A stretch of DNA of 64,000 nt from the NCBI GenBank assembly GCA_963555705.1, contig OY743187.1, forward strand, positions 16,072,133-16,136,132, read 5' to 3'. A model generated the notes under the pieces. That model did no database searches and was not told where the DNA came from. It saw nothing but the letters and a program-made list of their open reading frames with translations. Position numbers and translations under genes: made by a program. Below, one piece after another: positions 1 through 11,475 of the stretch. This stretch comes from Ligustrum vulgare (Eukaryota; Streptophyta; Magnoliopsida; Lamiales; Oleaceae). The stretch's first letter is position 1. The number at the start of each line of letters is the position of its first letter.

Positions 1-1778
1 AATGTTTGTACCTCTCCAAAAATCACCAACTCCTTGGGCCATTGCAAGAAGCTTCCAATAGCTTCCCCCACTGTGGTGTGGTATTGAGAAGGCACTGGAA
101 TACAACACGCTTCTGCACCATCGACAATGTGGTCAATGGACACCTTAGCATGATCAGGCTAAAGAGGTTGATGATGCACCACCGTGTTGGGTCCGGCTGG
201 ATAAACCATCCCGCTCGCTACTATTTGTTTCTCACCATTAAGACTAATGGCGAGACGACAAGGAGACGGCTTCTATTGTATAACATCATTGAACATATAT
301 GTTAGCAACTTCCAGTTGAAATAACATAAATAATGTTAAAAATTCTAAATAACATAACATTAAATACCTGAAGTCCATGAAATGGATCTGGATCCACGGA
401 GTGGCAACTGCTACGAGTTGGTGGTCGGGGTTGTGGATCCACCTCGGCCTCAACATTTAAGCCCAGGCGCTGGAGGATAGCATCGTATTTAGTCTGCATA
501 CTATGGTAGTCCCTCTGCATAGTATCAAATTTACTCTGCATCTCCGACATGGTCTGATGCCTGACCCGCTCGGCAATACTATCCTCCATCTCTGACCTGA
601 TCATCTCCTTAATATCGTCTACTGAGACGACCCCACAGGAACGTCTAATGTAATCATCAGGCTTGCCGTAAACATCCCTCGTGGTCACATAGACGCCATA
701 CCCCCTCACCCTACCAGGGTGATCCGGCTTACCAAGGGCTTCACTTAAAATATCGTGTTGTCTACTTGCCACAAATGTCCCCTGCGTGGACTGCTCAGCT
801 TTTTCAACCTATTAACAGAAAAATGAAACATAAATATAAGTATAAATTTAAGTAAATTTGAATTTAAATTATGAAAAAATAATCATGATATACTTACAAT
901 TTTATCAAACACCCCCCTCGTTTTCTCGTTGGGGATGTAATAACTTCCATCTTGTTTCTTCTTCGACCTAGCTCGAATCCAATCTAAACTTCGATCCTCA
1001 CTTACAATCGACGAGCTAATCATGTCGCATGAAGAACTTGAAGACAGTGGGTCACTGACTACCCACTGTGGCTTCATCCCCACATAACCAGCTGAGCCCA
1101 TATAATGTGGATGCTCGTTTCGCAATTGAGCATCCCTGGCTTTCTTACTTTTTTCCTGAAATTGTCACATCAAGTATGTAATTTCCAACTAAATAAATCA
1201 CATGCGTACAATTAAATATATATACCTTAAATTTATCAGTCTGGCGTTCTTTCTTAAACGAGTCCCATTGCTCTTCAGTTATAAAAGAGTAAAGTTGCGT
1301 AGGAGATGTGTATTTCGGGTGGTCATGTGTGATATAATCATGAACCAGCCGAGTCTTGAAATCTTTCCATCGCATCCCCGCAACTTTCAACACCCTTTTT
1401 TTTTGCTGCGTCATCGGGGATGTTGAACTCCCTCTGAAAGACGAATATAATATGCGATGTTATAAGAAAAAATTACGAAACGTTATCTATTAACCATGTA
1501 TGTAGTGATAGTACCTTTATTTCTTCCCACATCAAGTCCTTAAGGCCGGAATCAACCTTGTGCCAATCACTGATGTTAATGTCAACGTGAATACGAGCCA
1601 AACACCCGACATAGTGTTTGAAGTTCCCCTTGCCTGGTCCGATTGGCCTATGTTTGTCATCGAACTCGATGACATTCACTTCACCGGCCTTCTTCATGTT
1701 CTTACACATTGTTGGCCCTCTAGTCCTTTTGGTATTGATAGCACGATGATCACCTGAAGATGATGAAGACTTGGCCAT
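1..1778 (-). pseudogene. CACTA second gene (plant transposase_24/Ptta En-Spm type), damaged, 5+ exons
   Basis: Five exons can be read on the minus strand: 1515-1778 (ATG at 1778), 1226-1433, 898-1155, 368-808 and 1-272 (continuing off the window). Each junction has GT/AG ends and phase 0, so the exon model is well supported. The product resembles the TNPA-like proteins of plant CACTA elements. Exon 4 holds the family's typical segment around ASRQHDILSEALG and HPGRVRGYG followed by a coiled-coil stretch. Exon 5 resembles the conserved C-terminal domain (VDTIVDG-like, WPKELV). Two lesions are visible: a run of nine A in exon 2 (about 1393-1401) that puts the conserved downstream frame out of register, and an in-frame TAG at 159-161. 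The protein is expected to bind subterminal repeats, but this copy is likely non-functional. Confidence 0.8.
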
Positions 1779-1941
1779 TATATTGAGACTACTTTTAACG
1801 TACCTGCACATATAACAACGTATTAATAAATTATTGTTATCAAAACGACAAAAGAAATTGTTAAAAATGTATAGAGCATATATGAAAAGTAAAAGAAAGT
1901 TAAAAGCAAAGACCGTGTAAATAAACTCATACAATTAATAA

Positions 1942-4900
1942 TCAGGAACGACGATCAATCCATAATCCTTCTTCATGATCCCAACGCATATAATTTGATT
2001 CAATGTTATCTTCCCCTAAAGTTGCACTCAGTTGTATACCGATAGAAAATGGAGGGGTTTCATCAAAGTGATCATAATCTTCTTCATCTACTACATCACC
2101 AATCCCAACAATGCGTCTCTTTCCTTGAAGGACGACTGACCACTTAGTATCGGCAGGATCAAGAACATAAAATACCTGTTTGGCTTGTGATGCAAGTATG
2201 AATGGCTCGTCTAGATAACCCAACCGGCCGAAATCCACCATAGTGAATCCTAATTCATCCACCCGAACACCCCGGCGGTTATCAACCCATTTACATTGGA
2301 AGAGAGGAAACTTGAACTCCCTATAATCAAGTTCCCAAATATCTTCAATAATACCATAATAGGACATCGAGGCATCTACTGGCATGGTATCTTTAGCATT
2401 TGAAAAATCTCTTGATAGTGCTACTTGTGTCACTCCACTGTTTTGCACTGCACTCTTATCATCTTGACGTTTAGTGTAAAACGTATACCCATTAATGTCA
2501 TATGCTTCATATGACCTCACAATCGTGGTAGGACCGTAAGCTAACCACTTTACCGTTTCAACAATGGTATTCGGTGTTTGTGACAATTCTTTCATGACTT
2601 TATCTTTGAACCATTTTGCAAATGAACGATTATGTTCATCAGTTACCCACCTTTCAACTTTTGAAGGATTCTGCTGCCTTATGATGGACATATGCTCGTC
2701 CAAATATGGATGAACTTCAGGAAGGTGTTGTAATACAAGGAGGTGTGCTTTGTATCGCAATTCAACATTGGGGACGATTGACTTGCATCCAATAGTACCT
2801 TTACCTTCAAGTCTTCCATCATGCCGAGATTTAGGAACACCAATAGTCTCAACGTCATTCAAGTAATCAGTACAAAATTCAATAGCCTCCTCAGCAGCAT
2901 AACCTTCAATGATACTACCTTCAGGTCGAAATCGATTTCTCACATATCCTTTCAATATACCCATGTATCTCTCAAATGGATACATATACCTCAAGAATAC
3001 TGGACCACAAATCTTAATTTCTCTCACCAAGTGAACAAGTAAGTGCACCATAACGTCAAAAAATGATGGCGGAAAATACATTTCAAATTGACATAGAGTG
3101 ATAACAATATCGGCCTGCAAATCATCCAACTCCTCCGGATCAATAACTTTGCTGCAAATTGCATTGAAGAAAAAACAAAGTTTTATAATGACTTGTCTAA
3201 CATGTTTTGGGAGAATGCCTCGAATTGCAACTGGTAACAATTGTTGCATTACGACATGACAATCATGAGACTTCATACCAACCAATTTTAAGTCCTTCAT
3301 CGAGACAAGACTTTTAATGTTTGATGAGTACCCAGATGGAACCTTAATAGTATGCAGGCACTCACAAAAACTTGTTTTCTCTTTTCTCGACAAAGTATAG
3401 CAAGCTGGGGGTAAATAAGTACGCTTTTCCGACTCTTGCGGTGCTAATTGATCCCTTATCCCCATTTCTACCATGTCCTTCCTGACTTTAATACCATCTT
3501 TTGTCTTTCCTGGAATGTTCAACAATGTCCCAATGATGCTATCACAAACATTTTTCTCCACGTGCATTACATCAAGACAATGCCTTACAGATAAGTGTTG
3601 CCAATAAGGTAGATCCCAGAATATGGACATTTTCTTCCAAAGACTCTTCTGAGGAGGTTTAAAAGTTTTTCCAAATGAAACATCAAAATTTTTAACTCGT
3701 TCATATACCTCACCTCCTGTTAATGGTAAGCGAGCTGTTCGAGCCTCGATTTTTCCATTGAATGGCTTTTTCTTCTTGCGATAAGGGTGGTCAATATGGA
3801 GAAATCTTCTATGACTCATGAAGACATTTTTCTTGCAGTTTTTCAACCAAAGATCAATCATGTCTTCTTCACAAATGGGACATGCTTTAGGTCCTTTGTT
3901 AGTATAACCTGACAAGTTACCATAAGCTGGAAAATCATTTACAGTGCAAAATATCATAGCACGTAAGGTGAAATTCATCTGGGTATATGCATCAAACACA
4001 GACACGCCTTCATCCCACAATACTTTTAAATCTTCAATTAGTGGGGCTAGATAAACATCTATGTCATTACCCGGTTGTTTGGGCCCTGATATTAACAAAG
4101 ATAACATGATATACTTGCGCTTCATACATAACCAAGGAGGAAGATTGTAAATAGTCAAAAGAACCGGCCAAGTGCTATGTCGACTACTCATATTACCGTG
4201 TGGGTTCATCCCATCTGTACATAGTCCCAGCCTAAGATTTCTATCTTCGCCCCCAAACTCGGGAAACAACCTATTAATATTCCTCCATTGAGGAGAATCA
4301 GCCACGTGTCTTAGTTTTCCATCTTCTTTTCTCCCGTCGGCATGCCACCGCAAGTTCTTTGCATCCTTTGCATTGGCAAACAAACGTTTAAATCTTGGTA
4401 TTACAGGTAAATACCATAACACCTTTGCCGGAGGGCTTTTCGTATCACCACAATTATTATTCACGTTCTTCCGTTTATATCGTGATACCCCACACTTTGG
4501 ACATAGACGCAAGTCCCTGTAATCATTTCGATACAGTATACAATCATTTGGACATGCATGTATCCTCTCAATCTCCATACCCATCGGGCACAACAATTTC
4601 TTTGCCTCGTAAATTGAACTAGGAAGTTCGTTATCTTCCGGAAGCATCTCTCGTAACAGCCCCAATAATGCCGTGAAACTTTTATCACTCCACCTATTGC
4701 TTGCTTTCAAGTTATACAATTTTAGTACCACAGACAATTTAGTGAATTTATTACAACCAGAAAACAAAGGCTTCTCAGACTCATTGAACAAGTTATCTAA
4801 TACATGAGGTTTTTCAATGTATTCCCCTTGTATATCACGCATCATATCGTCTATCATATCATTCTCATCATTTTCCAAATCATTCTCACAAATATTGCTT

Positions 4901-5193
4901 GAATTATTCTGCTGCTGATCACCAACATCGTCACCAGTGCTCGTCCTGGGAAGCATACTCTCACCATGCCATATCCATCGTGTATAACCTTCTTTAAACC
5001 CACGACGAATCAAATGACTCTTCACTTGATCAAAACTACGAAACTTTCTCAAATTCTTACAATCGTAACAAGGACACAAAATCATTGTTTCACCTTTCTT
5101 TCTCTTGTTTTCATCCGCACATTTCATAAACTCTTCAATACCTTTTGCATATTCATGTCTATTACGTCTGCCATACATCCAACCCCGATCCAT
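1942..5193 (-). CDS. CACTA transposase (tnp2/TNPD type), intact 1083 aa
   Basis: A single open frame of 1083 residues, normal length for a plant CACTA transposase. The order of recognisable parts is: an N-terminal transposase-associated zinc-binding domain (about residues 3-80, cysteines in CPCYDC); the tnp2/Transposase_21 core from about 230 to 600, with TDGMNPHG near 325 (carrying a candidate first catalytic Asp), CPICEE near 440 and LDVMHVEKN near 540; a DUF4218-like region about 630-790 (MKSHDCHVVMQQLLP, PFERYMGILKGYVRN); and a DUF4216-like region about 925-1000. In the family it cuts and joins the element ends. The ATG at 5193 gives the conserved MDR.WMY N terminus. No stop or frameshift is seen, which is unusual beside the damaged partner gene, so it could in principle supply transposase in trans. 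Expression is unknown. Confidence 0.93.
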   Translation of the reverse strand: MDRGWMYGRRNRHEYAKGIEEFMKCADENKRKKGETMILCPCYDCKNLRKFRSFDQVKSHLIRRGFKEGYTRWIWHGESMLPRTSTGDDVGDQQQNNSSNICENDLENDENDMIDDMMRDIQGEYIEKPHVLDNLFNESEKPLFSGCNKFTKLSVVLKLYNLKASNRWSDKSFTALLGLLREMLPEDNELPSSIYEAKKLLCPMGMEIERIHACPNDCILYRNDYRDLRLCPKCGVSRYKRKNVNNNCGDTKSPPAKVLWYLPVIPRFKRLFANAKDAKNLRWHADGRKEDGKLRHVADSPQWRNINRLFPEFGGEDRNLRLGLCTDGMNPHGNMSSRHSTWPVLLTIYNLPPWLCMKRKYIMLSLLISGPKQPGNDIDVYLAPLIEDLKVLWDEGVSVFDAYTQMNFTLRAMIFCTVNDFPAYGNLSGYTNKGPKACPICEEDMIDLWLKNCKKNVFMSHRRFLHIDHPYRKKKKPFNGKIEARTARLPLTGGEVYERVKNFDVSFGKTFKPPQKSLWKKMSIFWDLPYWQHLSVRHCLDVMHVEKNVCDSIIGTLLNIPGKTKDGIKVRKDMVEMGIRDQLAPQESEKRTYLPPACYTLSRKEKTSFCECLHTIKVPSGYSSNIKSLVSMKDLKLVGMKSHDCHVVMQQLLPVAIRGILPKHVRQVIIKLCFFFNAICSKVIDPEELDDLQADIVITLCQFEMYFPPSFFDVMVHLLVHLVREIKICGPVFLRYMYPFERYMGILKGYVRNRFRPEGSIIEGYAAEEAIEFCTDYLNDVETIGVPKSRHDGRLEGKGTIGCKSIVPNVELRYKAHLLVLQHLPEVHPYLDEHMSIIRQQNPSKVERWVTDEHNRSFAKWFKDKVMKELSQTPNTIVETVKWLAYGPTTIVRSYEAYDINGYTFYTKRQDDKSAVQNSGVTQVALSRDFSNAKDTMPVDASMSYYGIIEDIWELDYREFKFPLFQCKWVDNRRGVRVDELGFTMVDFGRLGYLDEPFILASQAKQVFYVLDPADTKWSVVLQGKRRIVGIGDVVDEEDYDHFDETPPFSIGIQLSATLGEDNIESNYMRWDHEEGLWIDRRS

Positions 5194-5800
5194 ATCAATG
5201 ACCTATATGTGAAGATATAATTAAAAAATTTTATTAGTTTTGAGTAAATATTTATTTAGTACGGTCAATTCTGTAATAGTGAAAATCACTTTAAACTATA
5301 ATTCTCATTTTTTATTTACAAAATTTTACAAAACTTTTGACACAACCTCCCCTAAAAATTGGACTTAACCAACCTATAGGAATAATCAACATATCACAAT
5401 AAACCAAAATGTTCATCCTCGACATATTCAAAAATCTAATACATATATCATCAACTACTCCAAGTTTAATTTGAAATCCATTCTCAATTCCTAAAAAGTG
5501 AAGCTAAGATTTCATGACTTAATATCTCATAATTTCAACTCCAATAATTAAAATATTAAAATTTATCTATCTACTAACTTAAAATCAACAATATAAATTT
5601 AACACCCAAATTTATATATATTAAAATTTAATTAACACATTTATACATATTAACATGTAATTATCATATTTATATAATAACAAATATATATAGATTATAT
5701 ATATATATATATAGACACACACACACATATATATATATACATACATACATATCTATATAGATTATATATATATATATATATAGACACACATACATACATA

Positions 5801-5850
<50 letters not shown>

Positions 5851-6199
5851 CATACACACACAAATATATACACGGTCATATATATACACACACACACACA
5901 AATATATATATATACACGCAGACATATATATATACACATAAATATATATATACAAATACATATACATACTTATAAACAAAAATGGGAATCGGGTCTTACA
6001 ATGTCGGTGGAGGCGGCGGCGGTAGAAGAGTGAGGGCGGTAGAGGCGGCGACGTTCACAAGAGAGGGAGAGCCGGCGTGAGAGTAGAGAGAAGTTGTGAG
6101 AGTGAATTGTGAGAGAGGCGTGAGTGTATAGCTAGAGAGAAGTGTACTGAAAGAGAGAAAGAGGCGCGAGAGTTATGAAAATACCGGGAATAAATTATG
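5194..6199 (-). other. CACTA 5' leader with long AT/AC microsatellites
   Basis: This non-coding stretch lies between the transposase start and the terminal repeats of the CACTA element. From about 5694 to 5970 it is almost entirely TA, CA and TACA microsatellite. 6001-6180 is purine-rich (GAGAG and GGCGG runs). Long frames across the microsatellite are repeat translations, not genes. Promoter elements of the transposon presumably lie here but none can be singled out. Confidence 0.7.
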
Positions 6200-6434
6200 A
6201 GAATGCGCGTCGGTTTTGGAAAAAACCGACGCGAGAAACGCCGGTTTCTCGCGTCGGTTTAAGGTAAACCGACGCGCAAAGTCGGCGGTCCGACTTTGCG
6301 CGTCGGTTTAAAATTGAAACCGACGCCTATTCCTAAATTTTAATTACGAAAATGCCACCGTCCTATTTTATGCGTCATTTTTTTGAAAAACCGACGTATT
6401 TTCCTCATTTTTTTTATGCCTTTTTGTACTAGTG
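6200..6434 (-). repeat. CACTA terminal and subterminal inverted repeats
   Basis: At least seven copies of GTCGGTTT or its complement AAACCGAC occur between 6206 and 6400, most extended to CGCGTCGGTTT, in alternating orientation. Neighbouring copies can pair as hairpins, for example CTCGCGTCGGTTT with AAACCGACGCG around 6247-6276. The outermost 14 bases are the CACTA terminus itself. In En/Spm such repeats are the binding sites of the second element protein. Confidence 0.88.
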
Positions 6435-7395
6435 TGTATAATAAATATCTGATTATACTTAACAATATTACAAAGGCTGATGCAATTCACAATCCCGTCC
6501 TTCGTTGATGACAGCTCATATGCAAGTCACGGGGGCCCCACTATGCATAACTTCAGATGCAGACCTCGTCAAATGCATTAAAAGAAAATGTGTGCAAAAA
6601 ACGTAGATTTTTATGACCATAGCTAGGTTACAAAGACTAATACAATTATAAATATCCGATGTAAACAGTAACGTTAATTTTGATAAATCCATACAAAATT
6701 CATAAATTCTGTATTGATACTTGATAGTACCTCATCAATACCATTAAAAAATGTAAAAGTGGAAATGAGAAAATAAGAAAGGATAATAATAATAACAACA
6801 ACAACAAAAACAACAACAACAACAACAACATAAAATTCACTAAATTTTGGATTGTTTTGCTTGAAATTGGAATAAATTCGATAAATATAGCAACTTTACA
6901 CTCTTTACTCAAGAATAGAGTATACAATTTGATATCTCGATTTTTCCTAAGGAAAATGCATGATGGCAAAAAAATCATTAAATTATGAACGAAAAAAGGA
7001 AATCCATTTAAAGCGGGAGCAGAGCCACCCCCAAATAATGCAGCTACCTTCGCCCCTGAATTAAAGCAAAGGCTCCTGAACTGCAAACAAAGGCTCCTGA
7101 ACTGCAAAAATTAAAGTGGCTTTGAACTTCAAACAATCTATGGCATTTCCATATAATCCTTTCCTCTACGTTTCTTTCACATTTTTCTGTCACAAAAAAA
7201 AAAAAAAAACTTTGGATTCCTAAATTTAGCGAACGGATTTTTTCTGCAAATTGTTTGGACCCAGGTGGCTAAAGAAAGCTGTAAAAATCAATATTTCATC
7301 ATTTTTCTTTTTCAACCAAGTACTCAATCAGCGCCTCAGATTTTGACGTTTCTAGTGAAGAAGGTAAATTATATGTATCTTGATGGTTTTATTAT
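6435..7395. repeat. Host spacer repeat, copy 1 of 3
   Basis: This segment is closely similar to about 42310-43243 and in part to about 29155-29620. Shared landmarks are the stretch around ACAGCTCATATG, CAGACCTCGTCAAATGCA, the lines around CATGGCATTTCC, and the end near GATGGTTTTATTAT. No coding frame is conserved across the copies. The repeats look like ancient segmental duplicates of a host spacer and are useful as empty-site references for the transposons inserted in them. Confidence 0.75.
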
Positions 7396-8606
7396 GTATC
7401 TACATGTATACATATCTCCATTGCTGTTTGATTATTTTGTACATGTCATGAATAATCTCAAAAAACACACAAGTAATCGAAGTGAGACAAATAGGTTAGA
7501 AATATATTTGAATCAAACAATAAGCAATATATTGAAAGTACGAAAAACTTCCACAATTACACAGTGTATAAACCAGCTGAATGGTGTCCAACAAGGGCAC
7601 AGAAAGTAGCCCAATATCCACAAAGGCAACACCACTCTCAAAGAGCTAGAGAACACTCCTAGACAAAAGCCAAACCATCCACTGGATTCGCAAAAGAAAT
7701 CATCGAACAGGAAGGTTCAATGGTCACCGAAGACACGCGGTTTCAACCACACAAGGGAAACGAAGGATAGAGGTTCAACCACGAAAGTAACCGTCCAGGC
7801 AGAGGCAGCAAGGGACAGATTAGTGGTCACACAAGAAGGATAATGGGTAGGCTCCATTCACACAAGGAAGGAGAGGAAGATGGCCGCTATATCACGAAAG
7901 AAGAGAGGCTCCAACATATATAGGTCCCAAGTTAATTAGGTTAGGTTAATAATAGGTACCCTGATTAACTTGGGTCGTCACTGGATCTACCCATCAAGCA
8001 ACATGACCTAAACTCAATTAAAACCTTGAGATGAGGAACAAAGTCCTTTAACCCATCTAATCAAATGGATTTTACTGTGGATAATAGGCAATATATAACC
8101 CTTTGATCTTGGGTCATAGGCCAGCGAAGTATAATTAATCTGACACGATCTATCATCATCGTCCCCGATGTTTGTTTGGGACCAAATTTCCCGACAATAA
8201 CATCCATTTATGCTTGTATTCTCATAGAGCTCAGAATGTTGATTGGATATTTATTGAAGATATGAGAATTCTGGATTTTAGTCAAATTGCTGCACTTTAT
8301 GATTTTGCATGTGAAATTGCCAATTGGTCATGTATAGAATCTATATTATATATGAATTTTGTATTTACATACAAATTCTAATGGTTTCTATATTATTATG
8401 ATCTTTCCTTTTCCTATCAGAGAAAAATTGCTGTCATTGAGGGTTGGAATCTTTATGCTCACTTAGAATATCAGGTATAAATCACTGGTATGTCTGAATT
8501 ATTTGATGGTTGTATATGTTGCTGTTATAGAACTTAAAATCAAGATATAATTCAATTCAAAGTCAACAATTAATTTAAACCAAACATTTTATGGGACCCA
8601 CTACTT
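7396..8606. other. Spacer with a probable LTR-like insert (about 7449-8200) and a relic exon
   Basis: The direct repeat AATAA flanks a block from about 7456 to 8198. On the minus strand it begins GTCGGGAAATTTGGTCCC, reminiscent of a copia-type LTR. The boundaries are uncertain and no PBS is present. At 8421-8472 a short stretch (GTCATTGAGGGTTGGAATCT) is matched by 20203-20230 (ATTGAGGGCTGGAATCTC), suggesting a relic shared by the duplicated units. No intact gene is seen. Confidence 0.35.
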
Positions 8607-9432
8607 TGTTGAGAAAAATATTTTGTGCATATCTTCTATTCTTAGTGGACATATTCTGTACATATATAGTTGCCATATATAATAGCTTGATTATAGGAAG
8701 ATCTTATCTTGTTGACAAAGCAATTCATTGTATATATATGTACGCATCTTTCAGATTCAAATACAACATACAGAATTTTATTCACTTTTCTTCTTTTCAT
8801 GGTATCAGAGCAGTGACTAAGATCCTGACTCAACGCTGCACTTTAACTTCTCGTGTAGCGCCTCTCCTCAGTCATCATGGCCGGTGTAGATCCACCAAAA
8901 GGACAAGCTTCATTGGGAATTTCTGCTGATGCTCCCAAAGATCTTTCCAATCCCTATTTCATTCACCATTCCGATCATTCTGGATTGGTTCTCGTGTAGC
9001 GCCTCTCCTCAGTCATCATGGCCGGTGTAGATCCACCAAAAGGACAACTTGGTCGAGATGCAATGATATGGTTCATTCTTGGATAATAAACTCTTGTGAT
9101 TCAGAAATAGTGGACAGTGTGACTTACTATCCTAATGCCCATGAGGTTTGGGAAGACCTCCAGGAACGTTTTTCTCAAGGGAATCCAACTCGCATCTTCG
9201 AAATTCAGCGTGATATCGCTTCACTTCGACAGGAGCAACTATCAGTTTCGACATATTACACAAAACTAAAGGCCCTATGGGATGAATTGATGACTCTCGA
9301 TGCAGCCCAAGCATCGCAAACAGACCAGCAAAAATTGATGCAGTTTCGCATGGGATTGAACGAGACATATCATGCCATTCGCGGACAAATCCTTCTCATG
9401 AAACCTCTTCCCACTGTCCGACAGGCCTTCTC
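8607..9432 (+). mobile_element. Ty1/copia element A, 5' fragment interrupted by element B
   Basis: A short LTR-like segment (8607-8799, TGTTGAG...TTTCA) is directly followed by TGGTATCAGAGC at 8800-8811, the initiator tRNA-Met primer-binding site. The gag start follows at 8878. A 58-bp stretch including the gag ATG (about 8849-8907) is repeated at about 8990-9046, so the leader and gag start are partly duplicated. The element is cut at 9432 by the LTR of a second copia. Its right half is not found in the window. Confidence 0.7.
8878..9432 (+). pseudogene. copia gag fragment (UBN2/Retrotran_gag type)
   Basis: The first frame begins MAGVDPPKGQASLG and stops at about 8998. After the local duplication, a 124-residue frame (9068-9442) carries the classic copia gag features: YYPNAHEVWEDLQERFSQGN, RIFEIQRDIASLRQ and YYTKLKALWDEL. 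The coding part ends where the second copia LTR begins, so the final residues of the open frame belong to the LTR. It is a broken copy of a nucleocapsid gene with no function expected. Confidence 0.8.
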
Positions 9433-9885
9433 TGTTGGATAAAATTCAATGATGTGGGGCCAAACATGTATAAAATAAAATGTGTGGTGCTATCTTAAGG
9501 ATTTAGTCAATAAAGTGATCCACTAAAGATTATTCAGGACTAATGGGTATTAAGTGTCGTGAGATTAAAGTGTAGAGACGGATTCAATGTTTTAAATTGA
9601 TGAGGGGCCAATTTAATAACATTGAAACACGATAGTTTCCCTACAACTATTTATACAGGTCATGGTCCCCAATTGAGCGTGGCTTTTCATAATTCTCTGT
9701 ATCCCCATCAACAGAGGACAAAATAAGGAGAAAACCACGAATCAGTTGGAAGGCCATAACCCCGTTCGATCAAACGCAACAATGGATTCAGGTACGCTTC
9801 CGCATCAGTTTCGGTCTTGATAATTATAGCATAATGTTTGTGAATTCTAGATGAACATTCATCTATATTAAAATTAATTTTAACA
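9433..9885 (+). repeat. 5' LTR of copia B
   Basis: It begins TGTTGGATAAAATTC and ends TTTTAACA two bases before TGGTATCAGAGCC (9888-9900), the tRNA-Met primer-binding site. The length of 453 bp is normal for a plant copia LTR. No second LTR copy is present, so the ends rest on the TG...CA termini and the primer-site spacing. Confidence 0.82.
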
Positions 9886-9900
9886 AGTGGTATCAGAGCC

Positions 9901-11475
9901 AACATCGTGTTGAATTATCAGATCAATTTTTTGTACGAATATATGTGAAAATTGATTCTGTGCGTATATATATTCAAGATTCAAGTTCTGATTCGAAATA
10001 TATACATACACTGCATATTGATGAAATTTGGAAAACATACATACACAGTTCATTCAAATATACATACACACTACAAGATTCAAAATTGAGAAATATGCAT
10101 ACATGCGAAAACCGGCCTCTGATTTCAAAAATATAATGGATTCAGCAAATTGATAAAATTGAGAAATTATACATACACTGCAAGTTCGAAATTTTGGAAA
10201 CCTGCATCAATTTTTTTGTGGATTCAACCGGTTCTTCTCTCCGTATGTATATGTGTGCGAAAAATCTGGTTTTACAAATTGTTTTTCAGTTCTGGGTTAT
10301 GTTTATTTCGAATTTGCGGTTTGTTATATATGGATTCAGATAGTATGTATTGTTGAAGTATATGAATTGTGGTTGAAATCTGTTGATAATGGATTAAGAA
10401 TGGAGGTCGGAAAGGGGTTGCAGCGACGCAGGCTCTTGGCTGCAGCGCCGGTAATGGCGCTGCAGGCGACAGGCGACGGGTGGTGCGCGGCGGGGCTGGT
10501 GCGCGCTCTTGGGCCTGGTGCGCGGCGGGGCTAGGGTTTGTTCCAAACCCTAGTTCTTTTCAATTTTGATTCAGGGGGCTCAATTGAAAATTTGAAGTTT
10601 TGAAGGGCTCCTTTGCAATTTTTGGATATTTTGTGTAAATTGCAACTTTGGCCCTCCCTCATTGTTTTAAAATAAAGTTCAAACCCTAAGCTTATAAAAT
10701 ATTTTAAGTTAGCCCTTCAGACTTCTAAATTTACAAAATAGGCCCCTGCAGTTAAGAAATCATTTAAGTTGTGTTTTAAAAATTATGAATTTTATCAGTC
10801 CCTAAAGTTTCTGATTTTAATTAATTGGCCACTAAAGTTTGGAGAAATTGCAATTTAGTCCTTCAAGTTTAAAAATATTTCATAATTGGCCAATCAAGTT
10901 TAATTAAATTGCAATTTAACCATCCAACTTAATGATTACTTAATCCTAAAGTATTGAATTTCATAATTCAAATCCTAAAGCCTTAAATATATGCAAAACA
11001 GTCAATTCAAGTTCAAATTTTGGTATGACGGACTCTTTTGAGAAATATAATATTTCGAAGTGAATTAATTGAAGCAACATGTTGCCAAAGCAACCTCTCT
11101 TGTGGAAATTAATTAACTTAGAATATTAGAAGGTTTTGTGTGTGTGTGTGTTGTTCATGCGGATATTGATCGGCCCAAAGGAAGGTCAATATTTGGCTGG
11201 AATTTCACATGCACCTGTGGTGATAAACACGTGACGATTATTTGGTTTAACGTGTGATCAATAAATCGATCCAAAGAAAGGTTTATTAGTTGACATGTCT
11301 TATTGTCAGTGTTTGATTACTACATCGAGAGTACCACTTACAAGTTAATATTTCTGTCCAAAGACTAAATATTGATGTTGTGCTGGGTATCTTGTGATGG
11401 GCCTTACCATTATTTGAAATTATTATTTGCATAATAAAGTACTAATGTAAGCTATTTCCATCTTCTTCTCTATAC
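9901..11475 (+). other. copia B untranslated leader
   Basis: About 1.6 kb without a gene between primer site and gag. It contains repeated CATACACA words (about 10000-10190), a GC-rich patch at 10405-10535 rich in GCGCGGCGGGGCT, and lines of the phrase type seen in plant LTRs (for example ATTGCAATTTAGTCC). The leader is unusually long for copia. It may include an insert whose borders cannot be resolved. Confidence 0.55.

Larger units (their letters stand above)
1..6434 (-). mobile_element. CACTA (En/Spm) DNA transposon, left part cut by window edge
   Basis: The right edge reads CACTAGTACAAAAAGG on the minus strand and ends at 6434, the canonical start of a CACTA terminal inverted repeat. Going inward on the minus strand come subterminal hairpin repeats, a long AT-rich leader, an uninterrupted tnp2-type transposase gene, and a second five-exon gene that runs off the left edge. 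This is the standard two-gene order of autonomous plant CACTA elements. The three bases after the terminus (TGT, 6435-6437) are the expected 3-bp target duplication. A related spacer copy near 42315 carries the same flanking sequence (TGTATAATAAA) without the element. The opposite terminus is outside the window. The transposase frame is open but the second gene is damaged, so the copy is probably not autonomous. Confidence 0.93.

Noticed and set aside
5695..5979. Long minus-strand frame rich in Tyr, Ile and Val
   Set aside because: It is the translation of TA/CA microsatellites in the CACTA leader; no codon-level structure.
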